Shown here one piece after another: positions 1 through 8,876 of a stretch of DNA of 64,000 nucleotides. The stretch is from assembly GCA_030267565.1 (NCBI GenBank), contig BRXU01000078.1:1-64000 (forward strand), in the 5' to 3' direction. A program made the position numbers and the translations under genes. Each line of letters begins with the position of its first letter. Position 1 is the stretch's first letter. The notes under the pieces are model-generated. The model was not told the origin of the DNA, made no database searches, and saw only the letters and a list, made by a program, of their open reading frames with translations. The stretch comes from Pleodorina starrii (taxonomy: Eukaryota; Chlorophyta; Chlorophyceae; Chlamydomonadales; Volvocaceae).

Positions 1-233
1 TCCATACACATCCAATAGTCGTCATACCCGCGAACCACGAAGTTTGGCAGATCGCAATGGTGTAGGCTCGGCACTTGGTGATCCGGCACATTGCGGCTGC
101 GATTGGCAATTGATGCCTGTGCGATAGCGGCTGAAAGCTGACCCCATACCTTTGCCTTGTCTGGGGTCGGCACTACCTTCGTGGGACTTTTCCAGAAGCC
201 GCGGCGGTGTGGATCGTAGATGACGTACTGCAT
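1..233 (-). CDS. Hypothetical protein, 3' part beyond the window
   Basis: An open minus-strand frame runs from an ATG at 233 to the left edge without a stop (about 77 codons). The translation starts MQYVIYDPHRRGFWKSP and ends in the window with RGYDDYWMCM. The composition looks like a real protein, unlike the arginine/serine-rich overlapping frames. I do not recognise the family. The frame stays open upstream of the ATG, and no clear ribosome binding site is visible, so an alternative upstream TTG start (near 266) is possible. Confidence 0.45.
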   Translation of the reverse strand, partial: MQYVIYDPHRRGFWKSPTKVVPTPDKAKVWGQLSAAIAQASIANRSRNVPDHQVPSLHHCDLPNFVVRGYDDYWMCM

Positions 234-304
234 GGCAAAGGTCGGCGCTGTGATGAACGATGCCAATCCGCAGCTGCGCCAAACGGTTCCCGATGCATAA
301 CTCT

Positions 305-420
305 GGTTACTGGGTATTATGATACCTCAGTGGAGACGAGGTTTTCCGCGTTCCAAACAACTTTCTTCGCGCGTTTGATAGCAACCCCTATCACCATCCA
401 GCCAACTGATGCGAAGAGCC
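305..420 (+). repeat. 116-bp direct repeat, copy A
   Basis: This stretch matches 13995-14110 without gaps at about 84% (19 mismatches in 116 by eye). It contains the small palindrome GGTATTATGATACC and ends in GAAGAGCC, the core of a dispersed intergenic repeat seen elsewhere in the window. The two copies lie on either side of the IS66 and quinoprotein block. It may be an element end or an attachment-like site; its function is unknown. Confidence 0.6.
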
Positions 421-537
421 AAGAGCTGCCAGCTATGAAAGTTAACGCTTACGGCCTCTTGGGCCACAACAAATCCCCAAAGTTCGTTAGCTTTACGACG
501 GATAACCGCCAATCACGGTAAGCGCGACGTCGCGGCC

Positions 538-2126
538 CTATGCGGTGAGGCTTGACGGCTGTGCGTGCCGCCAGGGCATGAGGTCTTCGATGCGGGATTT
601 GGGGTGTCCGTCGAGGATGGCGCGGAGGGTGTCGGCGAGATAGTCGACGGGGTTCACGCCGGCCATTTTGCAGGTGGCGACGAGCGAGGCGAGCATGGCC
701 CAGTTCTCGGCGCCGACCTCGTTGCCGGCGAAGAGGGCGTTCTTGCGGGTCAGCGCGATCGGACGGATCTGGTTTTCGACCGGGTTGGTGTCGAGCTCGA
801 GGGTGCCGTCGTCGAGGAAGCGGATCAGGCCGGGCCAATGCGCGAGGGTATAGCGGATATCCTCGGCCAGAAGGGATTTCTGCGGGATGCGCGACAGCTG
901 AGTTCCAAGCCAGGGCTTGAGCGCGGCGATGATCGGGGCGGCCTGGGCGCTCCGGACGGCGAGACGGTCGGCGGGAAGCCTGGCCGCGCACGGTCTTCTC
1001 GATCTGATACAGCAATGCGATCTGGCGCAGCATCTCCTCGGCGATGGGCGAGCCCTCGCTTTCAAAGCGCTTCACGAAGCGACGGCGGACATGGGTCCAG
1101 CAATTGACCAACTGCCACGGCCCCTCATCGCGCGTGATCTCGGTCAGCGCGTTGTAGGACTGGTAGGCGTCACATTGCAGGAACCGGCCGCGGTATCCGG
1201 CGAGGAACTTTAGCGGATGCTCCCGTCCTCGGCCGGGGGCGTAGTGGAACAGCACGATGGGCGGACCGACACCGCCATGGCCGCGATCGTCGGACACGAC
1301 GGCCCAGAAGTAGCCGCTCTTGGTAGCCTTCCGGCCCGGATCGAGCACCGGCGCGCGGGTCTCGTCCACGAAGATCCGGTCGGCGCTGCGCAGATGAGCC
1401 TTCATGTGGTCGATGACAGGCATCAGGTGGAAGCAGGCGCGCCCCGTCCAGTTGCCGAGTGTGCCACGGTCGAGGTGGAGACCTTGCCGCTCGAAGATCC
1501 CCGCTTGGCGGTAGAACGGAAGGTGGTCGCCGAACTTCGAGACGATGATCCACGCGATCAGCCGTTCGGTCGGCAGCCCGCCAGGGACGACATGCTCAGG
1601 GGCATGCGCCTGCACGACGGCCTGCGAGCAGCGGCGACAGGCGTATCTCGGGCGCCGCGTCACCAGCACCTGGAACTGCGCCGGGATTACGTCGAGCCGC
1701 TCGGATATATCTTCCCCGATCCGGGCCATCTCACCGCAGCCGCAGGGGCATTGGATGCTGGCGGGCTCGATCACGCGCTCGACCCTGGGCAGGTGCGCCG
1801 GCAGATGCCCGCGGTTGCGCGCGGGCTTGCGAGGTTCTTCCCCGCGCGTTTGGGCAAGCGCGGCCTCTGCCTTTTCCTGCGCGGCCGCGAGGACGCCTTG
1901 GGCCAGTTCGGCATCCTCGAGCGGCAGATTGAACTGGTCGGGTGACAGCTTCTCGGAACTCTTGCCGAAGCGCTCGGCGCTGCGATGCCCGCAGGATGCC
2001 CTCCAGCCGACGATTGGCCTCCTGCACCTCCACGAGCGCCGCCTCGACCTCGGTCAGGCGGGCCTTCAGATGAGCGTTCTCACGGCTGAGGGCATCGGCA
2101 TCCATGCCTCGGAGTGAATCACGCAA
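538..2126 (-). pseudogene. tnpC: IS66 transposase (TnpC) broken by two frameshifts
   Basis: This is the DDE transposase of the IS66 element. The reading begins with the coiled-coil N-terminus (MRDSLRGMDADALSREN, 2126 down to about 1985). It then changes frame near 1970-1990, continues through the zinc-finger and DDE part (CPCGCGEMARIGED, then FVDETRAPVLDPG, CDAYQSYNALTE) to about 980, and changes frame again into the normal C-terminus (LELDTNPVENQIRPIAL, GHPKSRIEDLMPW, stop at 538). All family segments are present but in three frames. The protein should be inactive unless the shifts are sequencing errors or programmed; neither place has an obvious slippery run. Confidence 0.85.
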
Positions 2127-2174
2127 ACGCGGTTCTGGCTAGCAAAAACAGGGAATTCCCGTGCGTCCGCCCGC

Positions 2175-2531
2175 TCACCCTGCGACCAGCGGACGCCGCG
2201 CCCGTTCCGGCCGCACCAGCCGCCAATCCAACCCTTCGAACAGAGCCGCCAGCTGCGCCGAGGAGATCCGCATCACTCCGTCCCGCATCTGCGGCCAGAC
2301 GAACTTGCCTCCCTCAAGGCGCTTGTGAACGAGCACCATTCCGGTCTGATCCCAAACCAGCAGCTTGATCCTGTCCGCCCGTTTCGAGCGGAAGACGAAG
2401 ACCGCCCCACAGAATGGATCGAGCCCGGACATCTCCTGCACCGCCAGCGCGAGGCCATCGATCCCCTTGCGGAAGTCCACCGGGCGCGTCGCCACATAGA
2501 CCTTTGTTGGCCCTCCCTGACCGAGCATCAT
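2175..2531 (-). CDS. tnpB: IS66 accessory protein TnpB (Orf2)
   Basis: A 118-residue protein of the IS66 Orf2 family, with the typical run VYVATRPVDFRKGIDGLA near the N-terminus and VFVFRSKRADRIKLLVWD in the middle. It overlaps the end of tnpA by 4 bases (ATGA type), the usual translational coupling in IS66 elements. Family members are needed for transposition together with TnpA and TnpC; the biochemical role is not known. The reading frame is intact and of normal length. Confidence 0.92.
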   Translation of the reverse strand: MMLGQGGPTKVYVATRPVDFRKGIDGLALAVQEMSGLDPFCGAVFVFRSKRADRIKLLVWDQTGMVLVHKRLEGGKFVWPQMRDGVMRISSAQLAALFEGLDWRLVRPERARRPLVAG

Positions 2532-2986
2532 GATGTCGCCGTCCGCGCCGCCCGGATGGACCTGGTCAGCAGGATCTCATCGGCGTCGGCCCCGACGCGG
2601 ATCACGACATCGCCGACAACGATCTCCACGCCGGTGGCGACCTCCGTCTCTGCCGGCATCGCCGCTGCGGGACCCTCGACGACCAACTCTGCAAACATCG
2701 GCAGGGCCGCCACGCTCTCGGGCACGACAAGCTGCCCCGTCCGCAACTTCTTCCGCCAGTCGTAGACCTGCCAGCGCGTCGTCCCGTGCTGCCGCGCGAC
2801 ATCCGTTACCGAGGCCCCCGGCACCAGGCTCTCCGCAGCGACCCGCGCCCGCTCCGCCTTCGTGCGCCGCCGACGCCCGCTCGGCCCCTCGATCACCTCT
2901 AGCCGAGAAACCCTGCCGTCCCCTGGGCCGTCCAAATGGACGCCCACTTTGCCGTCTCGTTCCAAACCAACACCTCCAACGCTCAT
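2528..2986 (-). CDS. tnpA: IS66 accessory protein TnpA (Orf1)
   Basis: A 152-residue protein with a helix-turn-helix segment (RRRTKAERARVAAES, then VTDVARQHGTTRWQVYDWRK), as in IS66 Orf1/IS3-Orf1-like proteins that probably bind the element ends. It is the first gene of the element on the minus strand, about 60 bp from the right inverted repeat. An internal methionine start is possible because the first 35 residues are poorly conserved in the family. The reading frame is intact. Confidence 0.88.
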   Translation of the reverse strand: MSVGGVGLERDGKVGVHLDGPGDGRVSRLEVIEGPSGRRRRTKAERARVAAESLVPGASVTDVARQHGTTRWQVYDWRKKLRTGQLVVPESVAALPMFAELVVEGPAAAMPAETEVATGVEIVVGDVVIRVGADADEILLTRSIRAARTATS

Positions 2987-3047
2987 GCGTACAGAAAATG
3001 GCCCGGTCAGATCAGAAGCGGCAGGAGGGGGGCCGCGTCGCGCTTAC

Positions 3048-3450
3048 CAATCACGGATGGCGATGCCCCGTATGTCACACGCCCCGTGAAGCATCGTCAG
3101 CATCATGCAGCGTCATCGTCGGGGCCTATAAGGCGTTGGACGCCTCATGCATCGCCATGCTGTATACGGTTTACGCCCATTTCTTTCACGACCAGACGTA
3201 AGCATCGAATGGGGTATCGTAACCCCAACGCGAGAGCCGGCCTGCTAGCAGAGGGGATGTCCCGACCGCCCCCCAGCAGCATGCTTCATCTACTCGAAAA
3301 GACTAACCTAAGCTGACGATTTACCAAATTTTTTGCAGTCGAAAGCTTTTCACCGTATCTTCAAGACATCCTGCGATGACGCAATAGAGGTGGCATGGAA
3401 GCGGTGCACTATTGTATTATGAACACTTGATACCTCTATTGCGGCTTAGA
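3048..3450. other. Gene-free stretch with a 12-bp inverted repeat
   Basis: No convincing gene lies between the IS66 right end and the kinase stop codon. At 3380-3391 CGCAATAGAGGT is repeated inverted and without mismatch at 3432-3443 (ACCTCTATTGCG), 40 bases apart. The repeat lies just downstream of the kinase on the minus strand, but without a T-run. It could be a processing or terminator hairpin, or an element end. Confidence 0.45.
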
Positions 3451-5700
3451 CTAGCGTGGCAGATCCCGCACTTCAGCAACAATCTGAGCCAGTGTGGCTG
3501 GTGCGATCGGCTTGCTGAGTAGTGTTACGCCTAGATCAGCGGCACGGCTATTCAGCACCTCGGACCGGCTAGCGCTCATCATCCAGCAGAGGCTGGTCGC
3601 GCCTAGTCGGCTCTTTAGCTGTCCAAGGCAAACCAGCCCGTCCATCCCGGCGCCCAGTTGGAAGTCGACGATGCACAACTCTGGTTCAACACCAGTGTCG
3701 TCCAGCAGTGTAATTGCATCCTCACCGCAAGGCACGTCCAGAACGTTGACGCCCCACTGCTCAAGAAGGCCGGTCAGTGCCTGCATCATTGCAGGATCGT
3801 TCTCAACGATGAGAGCAGTAATCTCGGGACGGTCCTCCGCCCCGGGCACTAGCCCACTATAGACCATGCGTCGGTCGGGTGGTCGGACCGCCGTTGTCGC
3901 CACCTCGATCCCGAAGGTCGAGCCACAGGCAGGCGCTGAACGCAGCGTTAGCGTGTGGCCAAGCAGCGCGGCCGCCCGATCGACGATGGCAAGCCCAAGG
4001 CCCAACCCCTCCGAAGCTGAGGCCTTCGCATCCAGCCGTTTGAACTCGGCGAAGACGAGGCGATGATCTCTCTCAGGAATGCCACGGCCAGTGTCGCGCA
4101 CCTGCAAGAGCACCCGCCCTGCCCGCGGTCGGGCGGCCAAAAGCACTCGGCCACTGTCCGTGTAGCGGATCGCATTTGCCAGCAGGTTCTGGAGGATACG
4201 TCGAAGATAAAGCCGGTCAGAACTGACCCACCCCTGCGCCGGCCGCACAACCAGCTCAAGGCCCTTAGCCTGTGCGACAGGAGTAAATTCTTCACGCAAT
4301 TGTTCGAACAGTGGGGCGAGAGCCACCGGCTCTACTGTAAGCGCCGCCTGCCCTGCTTCAAGGCGCGAGATGTCTAGAAGCGCTTCTATCAGTCCGCTGA
4401 CGCTGTCCAACGAGCGCTGGACCTTTTCCAGCTTTGCGCGAGATGTAGGTAGAGAGACATCCTCCAGCAGCGATCCGACGAATAGTGTTGCCGCAGACAA
4501 AGGCTGCATCAAGTCATGGCCGACCGCAGCCACAAAACGTGCGCGAGAAGCATTGGCCCGCTCAGCTTGCGCCAATGCATCCTGCAGTTCTTCAGTGCGA
4601 TTTGCGACACGAGCTTCCAATGTCTCATTGGCTCGGTTGACGCTTTCCAATGCACGGCTGTAATCGGTAATGTCGTCGATCGATAACACAAATCCGCCGT
4701 CCTGAATTTCTTGCGCGTAGATTGCCAGGGTACGCGCTTCACCCGTTCCGGAATCGCGCATGACCTGTACCGCAAAGCTATCACGACGCCGGACCGACCG
4801 GGCCCAATCGGCCAACAGGTTCGCTCCTTTTTGTGCTGGAAAGTCGAGCTTGGAGCGCAGTTGCAGCCAGATCTCATCAAAATGAGTGCCCTCGCGCAGT
4901 CGCGTCACCGGCAGTGTCAGCATTTTTGTGAGGTTCTCATTCCATGCCAGCAACCGCAGCCGGCTGTCGAACAGGCACACAGCAAGCGGAAGGTGTTCCA
5001 GCGTAGCCTTCAGGATGGCCGCCTGGTCGTCCAGAAGGCGCCCTCGCTCAGCGCGTTCGGCCCGGATCAGGTCTGTCACCTCGGTCTGCAGGATCGCGGT
5101 GCCTCCATCGGCCATCCGCTGTTCAGAGACCTGTACAAGCCGACCCTTCGCCAATTCCTGCGTCAAGATGAAGTGCCGTTCGGCGTGGCGGCGACGGCGC
5201 ATCTCGATCCAGCCGTCAGGAGACATTCCTACCGGAGGGGTAAAATGGATGGAGCTTGCGACGAGTCGTAGATAGGTCTCGAAATCGAGGCCCGGCCGCA
5301 GTCGCTCGATGATGTCAGGCAACATCGCGTTAAAGCGAGAATTGCACATTACCAGAATGTCATCGGCATCGAAAAGTGCAAACCCCTCCTGCACTGCCTC
5401 AATTGCGGCGGAGAGATTTTGACGCGCGGCCTCTTTCTCGCGGTAGGCCTGCTGCAAGCTGGCATTTGAGGCATTTAGCAGGTCAAGCGCATGTTCGAGT
5501 TCTCGCGTACGGGTGCGAACCTCGTCCTCTAGCAGCGCTGCGCGCTGAAATTGTGCATAGCCGCTAGCCGTCTCCTGCGGGGGATCCTCAATCTGGCGGA
5601 TTAAAGCCTGAGCGATCACTTGCAGCTTTTGATGGCGCCGGTCGGCATCGTCGCCAGGTGCCATCATCCGGTCAATATCGGCTGGCAGGTCGTCGTTCAT
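3451..5700 (-). CDS. Hybrid sensor histidine kinase with two PAS domains
   Basis: A 749-residue cytoplasmic kinase with no membrane segment. A coiled coil covers about residues 50-100 and two PAS domains about 100-215 and 225-345. A second coiled coil leads to the dimerisation domain with phospho-accepting His395 (VGHDLMQPL). The ATP-binding domain has N-box N505/N509, DTGRGIP at 536-542 and GLGLGL at 565-570. A C-terminal receiver domain has Asp679 (CIVDFQ). Its ATG overlaps the stop of the FIST gene by 4 bases, and the response regulator comes just before, so the three form one operon. Similar kinases (FlhS, RfdS/AfdS types of Paracoccus and Rhodobacter) control C1/alcohol oxidation. That this one senses alcohol or aldehyde oxidation state is inferred from the neighbouring quinoprotein genes. 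Confidence 0.88.
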   Translation of the reverse strand: MNDDLPADIDRMMAPGDDADRRHQKLQVIAQALIRQIEDPPQETASGYAQFQRAALLEDEVRTRTRELEHALDLLNASNASLQQAYREKEAARQNLSAAIEAVQEGFALFDADDILVMCNSRFNAMLPDIIERLRPGLDFETYLRLVASSIHFTPPVGMSPDGWIEMRRRRHAERHFILTQELAKGRLVQVSEQRMADGGTAILQTEVTDLIRAERAERGRLLDDQAAILKATLEHLPLAVCLFDSRLRLLAWNENLTKMLTLPVTRLREGTHFDEIWLQLRSKLDFPAQKGANLLADWARSVRRRDSFAVQVMRDSGTGEARTLAIYAQEIQDGGFVLSIDDITDYSRALESVNRANETLEARVANRTEELQDALAQAERANASRARFVAAVGHDLMQPLSAATLFVGSLLEDVSLPTSRAKLEKVQRSLDSVSGLIEALLDISRLEAGQAALTVEPVALAPLFEQLREEFTPVAQAKGLELVVRPAQGWVSSDRLYLRRILQNLLANAIRYTDSGRVLLAARPRAGRVLLQVRDTGRGIPERDHRLVFAEFKRLDAKASASEGLGLGLAIVDRAAALLGHTLTLRSAPACGSTFGIEVATTAVRPPDRRMVYSGLVPGAEDRPEITALIVENDPAMMQALTGLLEQWGVNVLDVPCGEDAITLLDDTGVEPELCIVDFQLGAGMDGLVCLGQLKSRLGATSLCWMMSASRSEVLNSRAADLGVTLLSKPIAPATLAQIVAEVRDLPR

Positions 5701-6863
5701 GTTTGCAAAGGATCGTAGAAGGCAACCCCAGTTAGAGTCTGATTCAGGTGCATCCCGCCTGTCTGCTCACCATAGGTCGAGAAGCCCACGACCCTATGTT
5801 GGGCCAGCAGATCCGAGATCGCCCGTGTTTGCTGGCGTACCTCTGCATCCATGCGGCGGAAAATGCAATCGAAGCCCAAGACCAGACGTGGAGTGCCCTG
5901 CGCTGCGAGACCTGAAAGAGCGGTATCCAGATGTGTCACCGTATCGGATTCTTCGGCCAGCGTCAGCACCATGCCCTCGGCCACGGCGCCAAAGAACATC
6001 AGCGCGTCGTCCGGCCCGACGCCCCGGATCGCGCGGACAAAATGCCGTCCCCCGGCACGAACCATCACCGGTCGGGTCGCAAACATCTCGGGGCTAAGCT
6101 CATCAACTTCGCAGCCCAGAAGCCGGGCATATTCGCGTGCTGCTGGCTCATCATTTATGCGCAGCACCGCGCGTTTGGCCGGATCGGCTCGCGTGACCAC
6201 CATTTGCGTGCGCGAGGGTCTGGCTGAGTTGAACGAGAATGTCCGCATTGCCATCCGGCTGCGAAGAAGGCAAAGGACAGCCGCAGTACGGCTGCGAAGC
6301 CGCTCGCCGCAAAAAACATGCGTCTGACGAAAGACGCGCCAGTCGCCCGCCGACCCACCGACGATCCGCACAGGGCCGAGCCCTCCAGTAAGCGAGGCCA
6401 CAAGGCTTTCCTCGCATCCGGACATACCATCGACCAGCAGAACCGCCAGTTCCTGCGGCATCTCTTCGGCACGGCGCCATAGATCCTGCCGGATCTCCTG
6501 CAGTTGAGCGATCATGTTATGAGTGTTTATTGCATCAATAGGGTCGATCAGGACTGTACGTGCGGCAAAACCCATTGCGGGAAATGCTACGGCCACAAGG
6601 CTACGATCGGTATAGCCGTCCTCACCCAGCTCACCTGCCGTGGTGCAGCCCGCAACAGCGCTTTGGCCAAAAAATGCAGACGCGCGGTTAAGAAGCTGCG
6701 GAAGATCGGCACCAGCGCCGACAAACAATAGGACCAAGGCAAAAGGACCGGGACCGAGCTGTGTGGAGAGTGCCGCCACTGGGTCCATGCCCCGCAGAGG
6801 CACCGTGGCGACGCGCGGTCCCAGCTTGGCTGCGTCAGGCAGCACCGTTTGCAGCGTCTGCAA
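5697..6863 (-). CDS. FIST domain sensor protein
   Basis: A 388-residue soluble protein of the FIST N/FIST C family. The N-domain is marked by AVAGCTTAGELGEDGY (about residues 69-84) and VGGSAGD, the C-domain by GFDCIFRR and a closing VVGFSTYGEQTGG. FIST domains are thought to bind small ligands such as amino acids and often partner signal transduction proteins. The gene overlaps the end of the response regulator by 29 bases and the start of the kinase by 4 bases, so it is very likely the ligand-binding partner of this two-component system. A later start at Met26 (GMDPVAAL) is possible. No frameshift is seen. Confidence 0.85.
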   Translation of the reverse strand: MQTLQTVLPDAAKLGPRVATVPLRGMDPVAALSTQLGPGPFALVLLFVGAGADLPQLLNRASAFFGQSAVAGCTTAGELGEDGYTDRSLVAVAFPAMGFAARTVLIDPIDAINTHNMIAQLQEIRQDLWRRAEEMPQELAVLLVDGMSGCEESLVASLTGGLGPVRIVGGSAGDWRVFRQTHVFCGERLRSRTAAVLCLLRSRMAMRTFSFNSARPSRTQMVVTRADPAKRAVLRINDEPAAREYARLLGCEVDELSPEMFATRPVMVRAGGRHFVRAIRGVGPDDALMFFGAVAEGMVLTLAEESDTVTHLDTALSGLAAQGTPRLVLGFDCIFRRMDAEVRQQTRAISDLLAQHRVVGFSTYGEQTGGMHLNQTLTGVAFYDPLQT

Positions 6864-7560
6864 TGCGTCCCCTCAACTTCACATCTTGCGCCATCAACAC
6901 GGCCTGTGTCCGCGTCGACACACCCATCTTTCGCATGATTGCTGTAACGTGCGCCTTAACCGTTGTCTCCGCAATCGACAGTTCATAAGCGATTTGCTTA
7001 TTTAGTCTTCCTTCGCAGATAAGTTCAAGAATACGCGCTTGCTGGCGCGTCAGTTGAGATAGGCGCTGGACCACCGCTTCGATTGCGTCACCGTGCAGGT
7101 TTTCGTGCTCCACTTCAGCAGGCAGCCCGGGAGCATAAATTTCACCGGCGGCCAACGCCTCGAAGGCAGATCGAAACACCTCTCGCCGTGAGTGCTTTGG
7201 AACAAACCCTGAAGCCCCACCTGCCAAGGCGGCGCGAATGGTTCGGGTTTCATTAACCGAGGTAACGACCAGGACAGGAACGCGAGGCGCCGCTCGGCGT
7301 AAATGCAGAAGGCCTTCAAGGCCATCAACATCGGGGAGGTTTAGATCCAAAAGGATCACATCCACATTAGCCCCATTGGCCAGATGATTGCTCGCCTGCG
7401 CAAGACTTTCGGCATGGATGACTCGTCGGATCCCCGAGACCGATTGCAAGGTCATAGCCAAGGCATCACCGAAAAGCGGATGATCCTCGACGATCAGCGC
7501 GGCACGAAATGATAAGGGTGCCGGGTCAAGCGGCTCGGGTACTCGGGGATCAAATGCCAT
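6835..7560 (-). CDS. NarL/LuxR-family response regulator
   Basis: A 241-residue regulator. The receiver domain (about 18-135) has acidic residues Glu25-Asp26, phospho-acceptor Asp72 (LLDLNLPDVDG), a Thr/Ser switch region (VVTSVNE) and a Lys in FVPKHS. The LuxR-type helix-turn-helix is at about 172-230 (LTRQQARILELICEGRLNKQIA, TVKAHVTAIMRKMGV). It is the first gene of the regulator-FIST-kinase operon. The likely target is the quinoprotein cluster upstream on the same strand; related regulators (FlhR, AfdR) activate methanol/formaldehyde genes in Paracoccus and Rhodobacter. Target assignment is inference. Confidence 0.88.
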   Translation of the reverse strand: MAFDPRVPEPLDPAPLSFRAALIVEDHPLFGDALAMTLQSVSGIRRVIHAESLAQASNHLANGANVDVILLDLNLPDVDGLEGLLHLRRAAPRVPVLVVTSVNETRTIRAALAGGASGFVPKHSRREVFRSAFEALAAGEIYAPGLPAEVEHENLHGDAIEAVVQRLSQLTRQQARILELICEGRLNKQIAYELSIAETTVKAHVTAIMRKMGVSTRTQAVLMAQDVKLRGRIADAANGAA

Positions 7561-7715
7561 GGCGTGCCTTTCCCAAACGCGCGTCCTACAATCTTGCGCC
7601 CTCGTGTCCGGATTGAACAGGGGCCTGCGGCGCTTGTCACGACGGGTCCCGCCGGGCTGTCGTATTTAAGGGATGCTGGGTATGACGCACCAGGTCCACT
7701 TATCAAAGCGCTGCT

Positions 7716-8183
7716 CTATTCTGATCCTGTCTCAATTTTTCCTTTCGGTCCCCTATGCGGTCGGGGGTCATTCAACCTGATTTGCCAAGTCCCCGTTGCC
7801 GTGACCCGCATTTTGTATAAGCCTGACCTATCAAAGACATGTTGGCCAATGCCCGATCCCGCGCGATGGAGATTGCGTAGCACCTCGCCGCGAGCGTCTA
7901 GCAGATCGATCAGCAGGATCGCGTCACCGCTTTCGTATTCGACCACGGTTCCGGCCTCTGCGTGAAACTGCGGAATAGACCCCGTTCCAAACCCATCGAA
8001 ATGCCGGGCCACACCAGAGGGCACAACTTGTATCGCGTCAAAGCAGGCGAGCCGTTGGTCCGAACCCTCAATCGCCCGGCAGGTCATAATGGCTTGAGCC
8101 ACCGCATCCGGAACTTCGGCCGTGGCGCGGGCCGAGGAAATTAGCAGAGCCAGCACTACCAGTCGACCGGGCACCCGGTGCAA
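7716..8183 (-). CDS. Exported hypothetical protein of the quinoprotein cluster
   Basis: A 155-residue protein with a likely signal peptide (RLVVLALLISSARATAEVP, cleavage near residue 22). The mature part begins with a pattern common to small periplasmic proteins (IMTCRAIEGSDQRLACFDAI, two cysteines) and ends in a beta-rich segment (GLYKMRVTATGTWQIRL). The start overlaps the end of the pentapeptide gene by 28 bases, so both are probably translated from one message with the dehydrogenase. I do not recognise the family beyond the DQRLACFD motif. Confidence 0.7.
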   Translation of the reverse strand: MHRVPGRLVVLALLISSARATAEVPDAVAQAIMTCRAIEGSDQRLACFDAIQVVPSGVARHFDGFGTGSIPQFHAEAGTVVEYESGDAILLIDLLDARGEVLRNLHRAGSGIGQHVFDRSGLYKMRVTATGTWQIRLNDPRPHRGPKGKIETGSE

Positions 8184-8803
8184 CCCTCCATATGGACGCC
8201 CTCCCAGATGGTGAAGCGATTGTTGTTGTCGCCAAGCGTCGCCTGCGCCATGTCGGCATTATAAAACTTGGTCTCGGACAGATTAGCGGCGACAAGAGTG
8301 GCGCGTACAAAGCGGGTCTTGGGCGCCCATGCAGCCTCCAGTGTCGCGGCCGTGAGGTTTGCATCAGTAAAGTCGGCGCCTGCCAGGCGTGTTCCTTCTA
8401 AATTGGCGCCTGTCAGGTCTGCACCCACGGCTACCAGACCCGGCATCTGCGCCATATGCATCTTGGCGCCACGCAGATCGGCGCCCGAAACATCCGCCCC
8501 ACGCAACTGAGCGCCGGTCAGATCGACCCGAGCCATATGGGCACCGGACAGATCCGCCCCGTTTAAGTTGATACCTGACAGGTCCGTATGGGACAGATCG
8601 ACGCCGGGACAGACGGCACCCGGCTCAAGCGTGCAGCCGTCAATTATCAGCGGTCCGACGGCGGGAGTTTCCGTGTCGACGATGACTGGATAGTCGGTTT
8701 GCCCGGCGGTCAGACGGACCGCCTCGGCCTGCCCCACCTGCGGCAGGGCGAAAAGGAGCGCAGTCAGAAGCATGGCCACAAGGGGCAGAATTGAACGAGA
8801 CAA
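8156..8803 (-). CDS. Exported pentapeptide-repeat protein
   Basis: A 215-residue protein with a clear signal peptide (LPLVAMLLTALLFALPQVGQAEA) followed by about 20 tandem pentapeptides of the A(D/N)LXX type (residues about 68-190, for example LSGINLNGADLSGAHM). These fold as a right-handed beta-helix. The C-terminus carries CTGCPVDW, and there is another Cys pair in GCTLEPGAVCPG, so disulfides are likely in the periplasm. It lies 73 bp downstream of the PQQ dehydrogenase on the same strand. Pentapeptide proteins occur next to exaA-type genes in other bacteria; their role there is not known. Confidence 0.85.
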   Translation of the reverse strand: MSRSILPLVAMLLTALLFALPQVGQAEAVRLTAGQTDYPVIVDTETPAVGPLIIDGCTLEPGAVCPGVDLSHTDLSGINLNGADLSGAHMARVDLTGAQLRGADVSGADLRGAKMHMAQMPGLVAVGADLTGANLEGTRLAGADFTDANLTAATLEAAWAPKTRFVRATLVAANLSETKFYNADMAQATLGDNNNRFTIWEGVHMEGCTGCPVDW

Positions 8804-8876
8804 GGCAGCAATCCTTTTGCGCGATACAGGGCTTCAGCCGAAGGGGCGGGAGCCTTCGCTTCCGCCCACACTCATC

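Larger units (their letters stand above)
518..3047 (-). mobile_element. IS66-family insertion sequence, 2530 bp, complete ends
   Basis: The left end begins GTAAGCGCGACG at 518 and the right end is its reverse complement ending at 3047 (CGTCGCGCTTAC). The 8 bases CAATCACG are duplicated exactly at 510-517 and 3048-3055. An 8-bp target duplication is the IS66 hallmark. Inside are the three expected genes, read on the minus strand as tnpA, tnpB, tnpC. The perfect duplication means a recent insertion, although tnpC is frameshifted. Confidence 0.92.

Noticed and set aside
22..282. 86-residue minus-strand frame at the left edge
   Set aside because: It overlaps a more protein-like open frame that runs off the window; its composition is poor and there is no ribosome site.
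449..980. C-terminal Arg/Pro-rich part of the 441-residue frame in IS66
   Set aside because: It is the wrong frame after a shift; the normal IS66 C-terminus is in another frame down to 538.
565..1945. Long plus-strand frames opposite the IS66 transposase
   Set aside because: Shadows of tnpC in GC-rich DNA, without family motifs.
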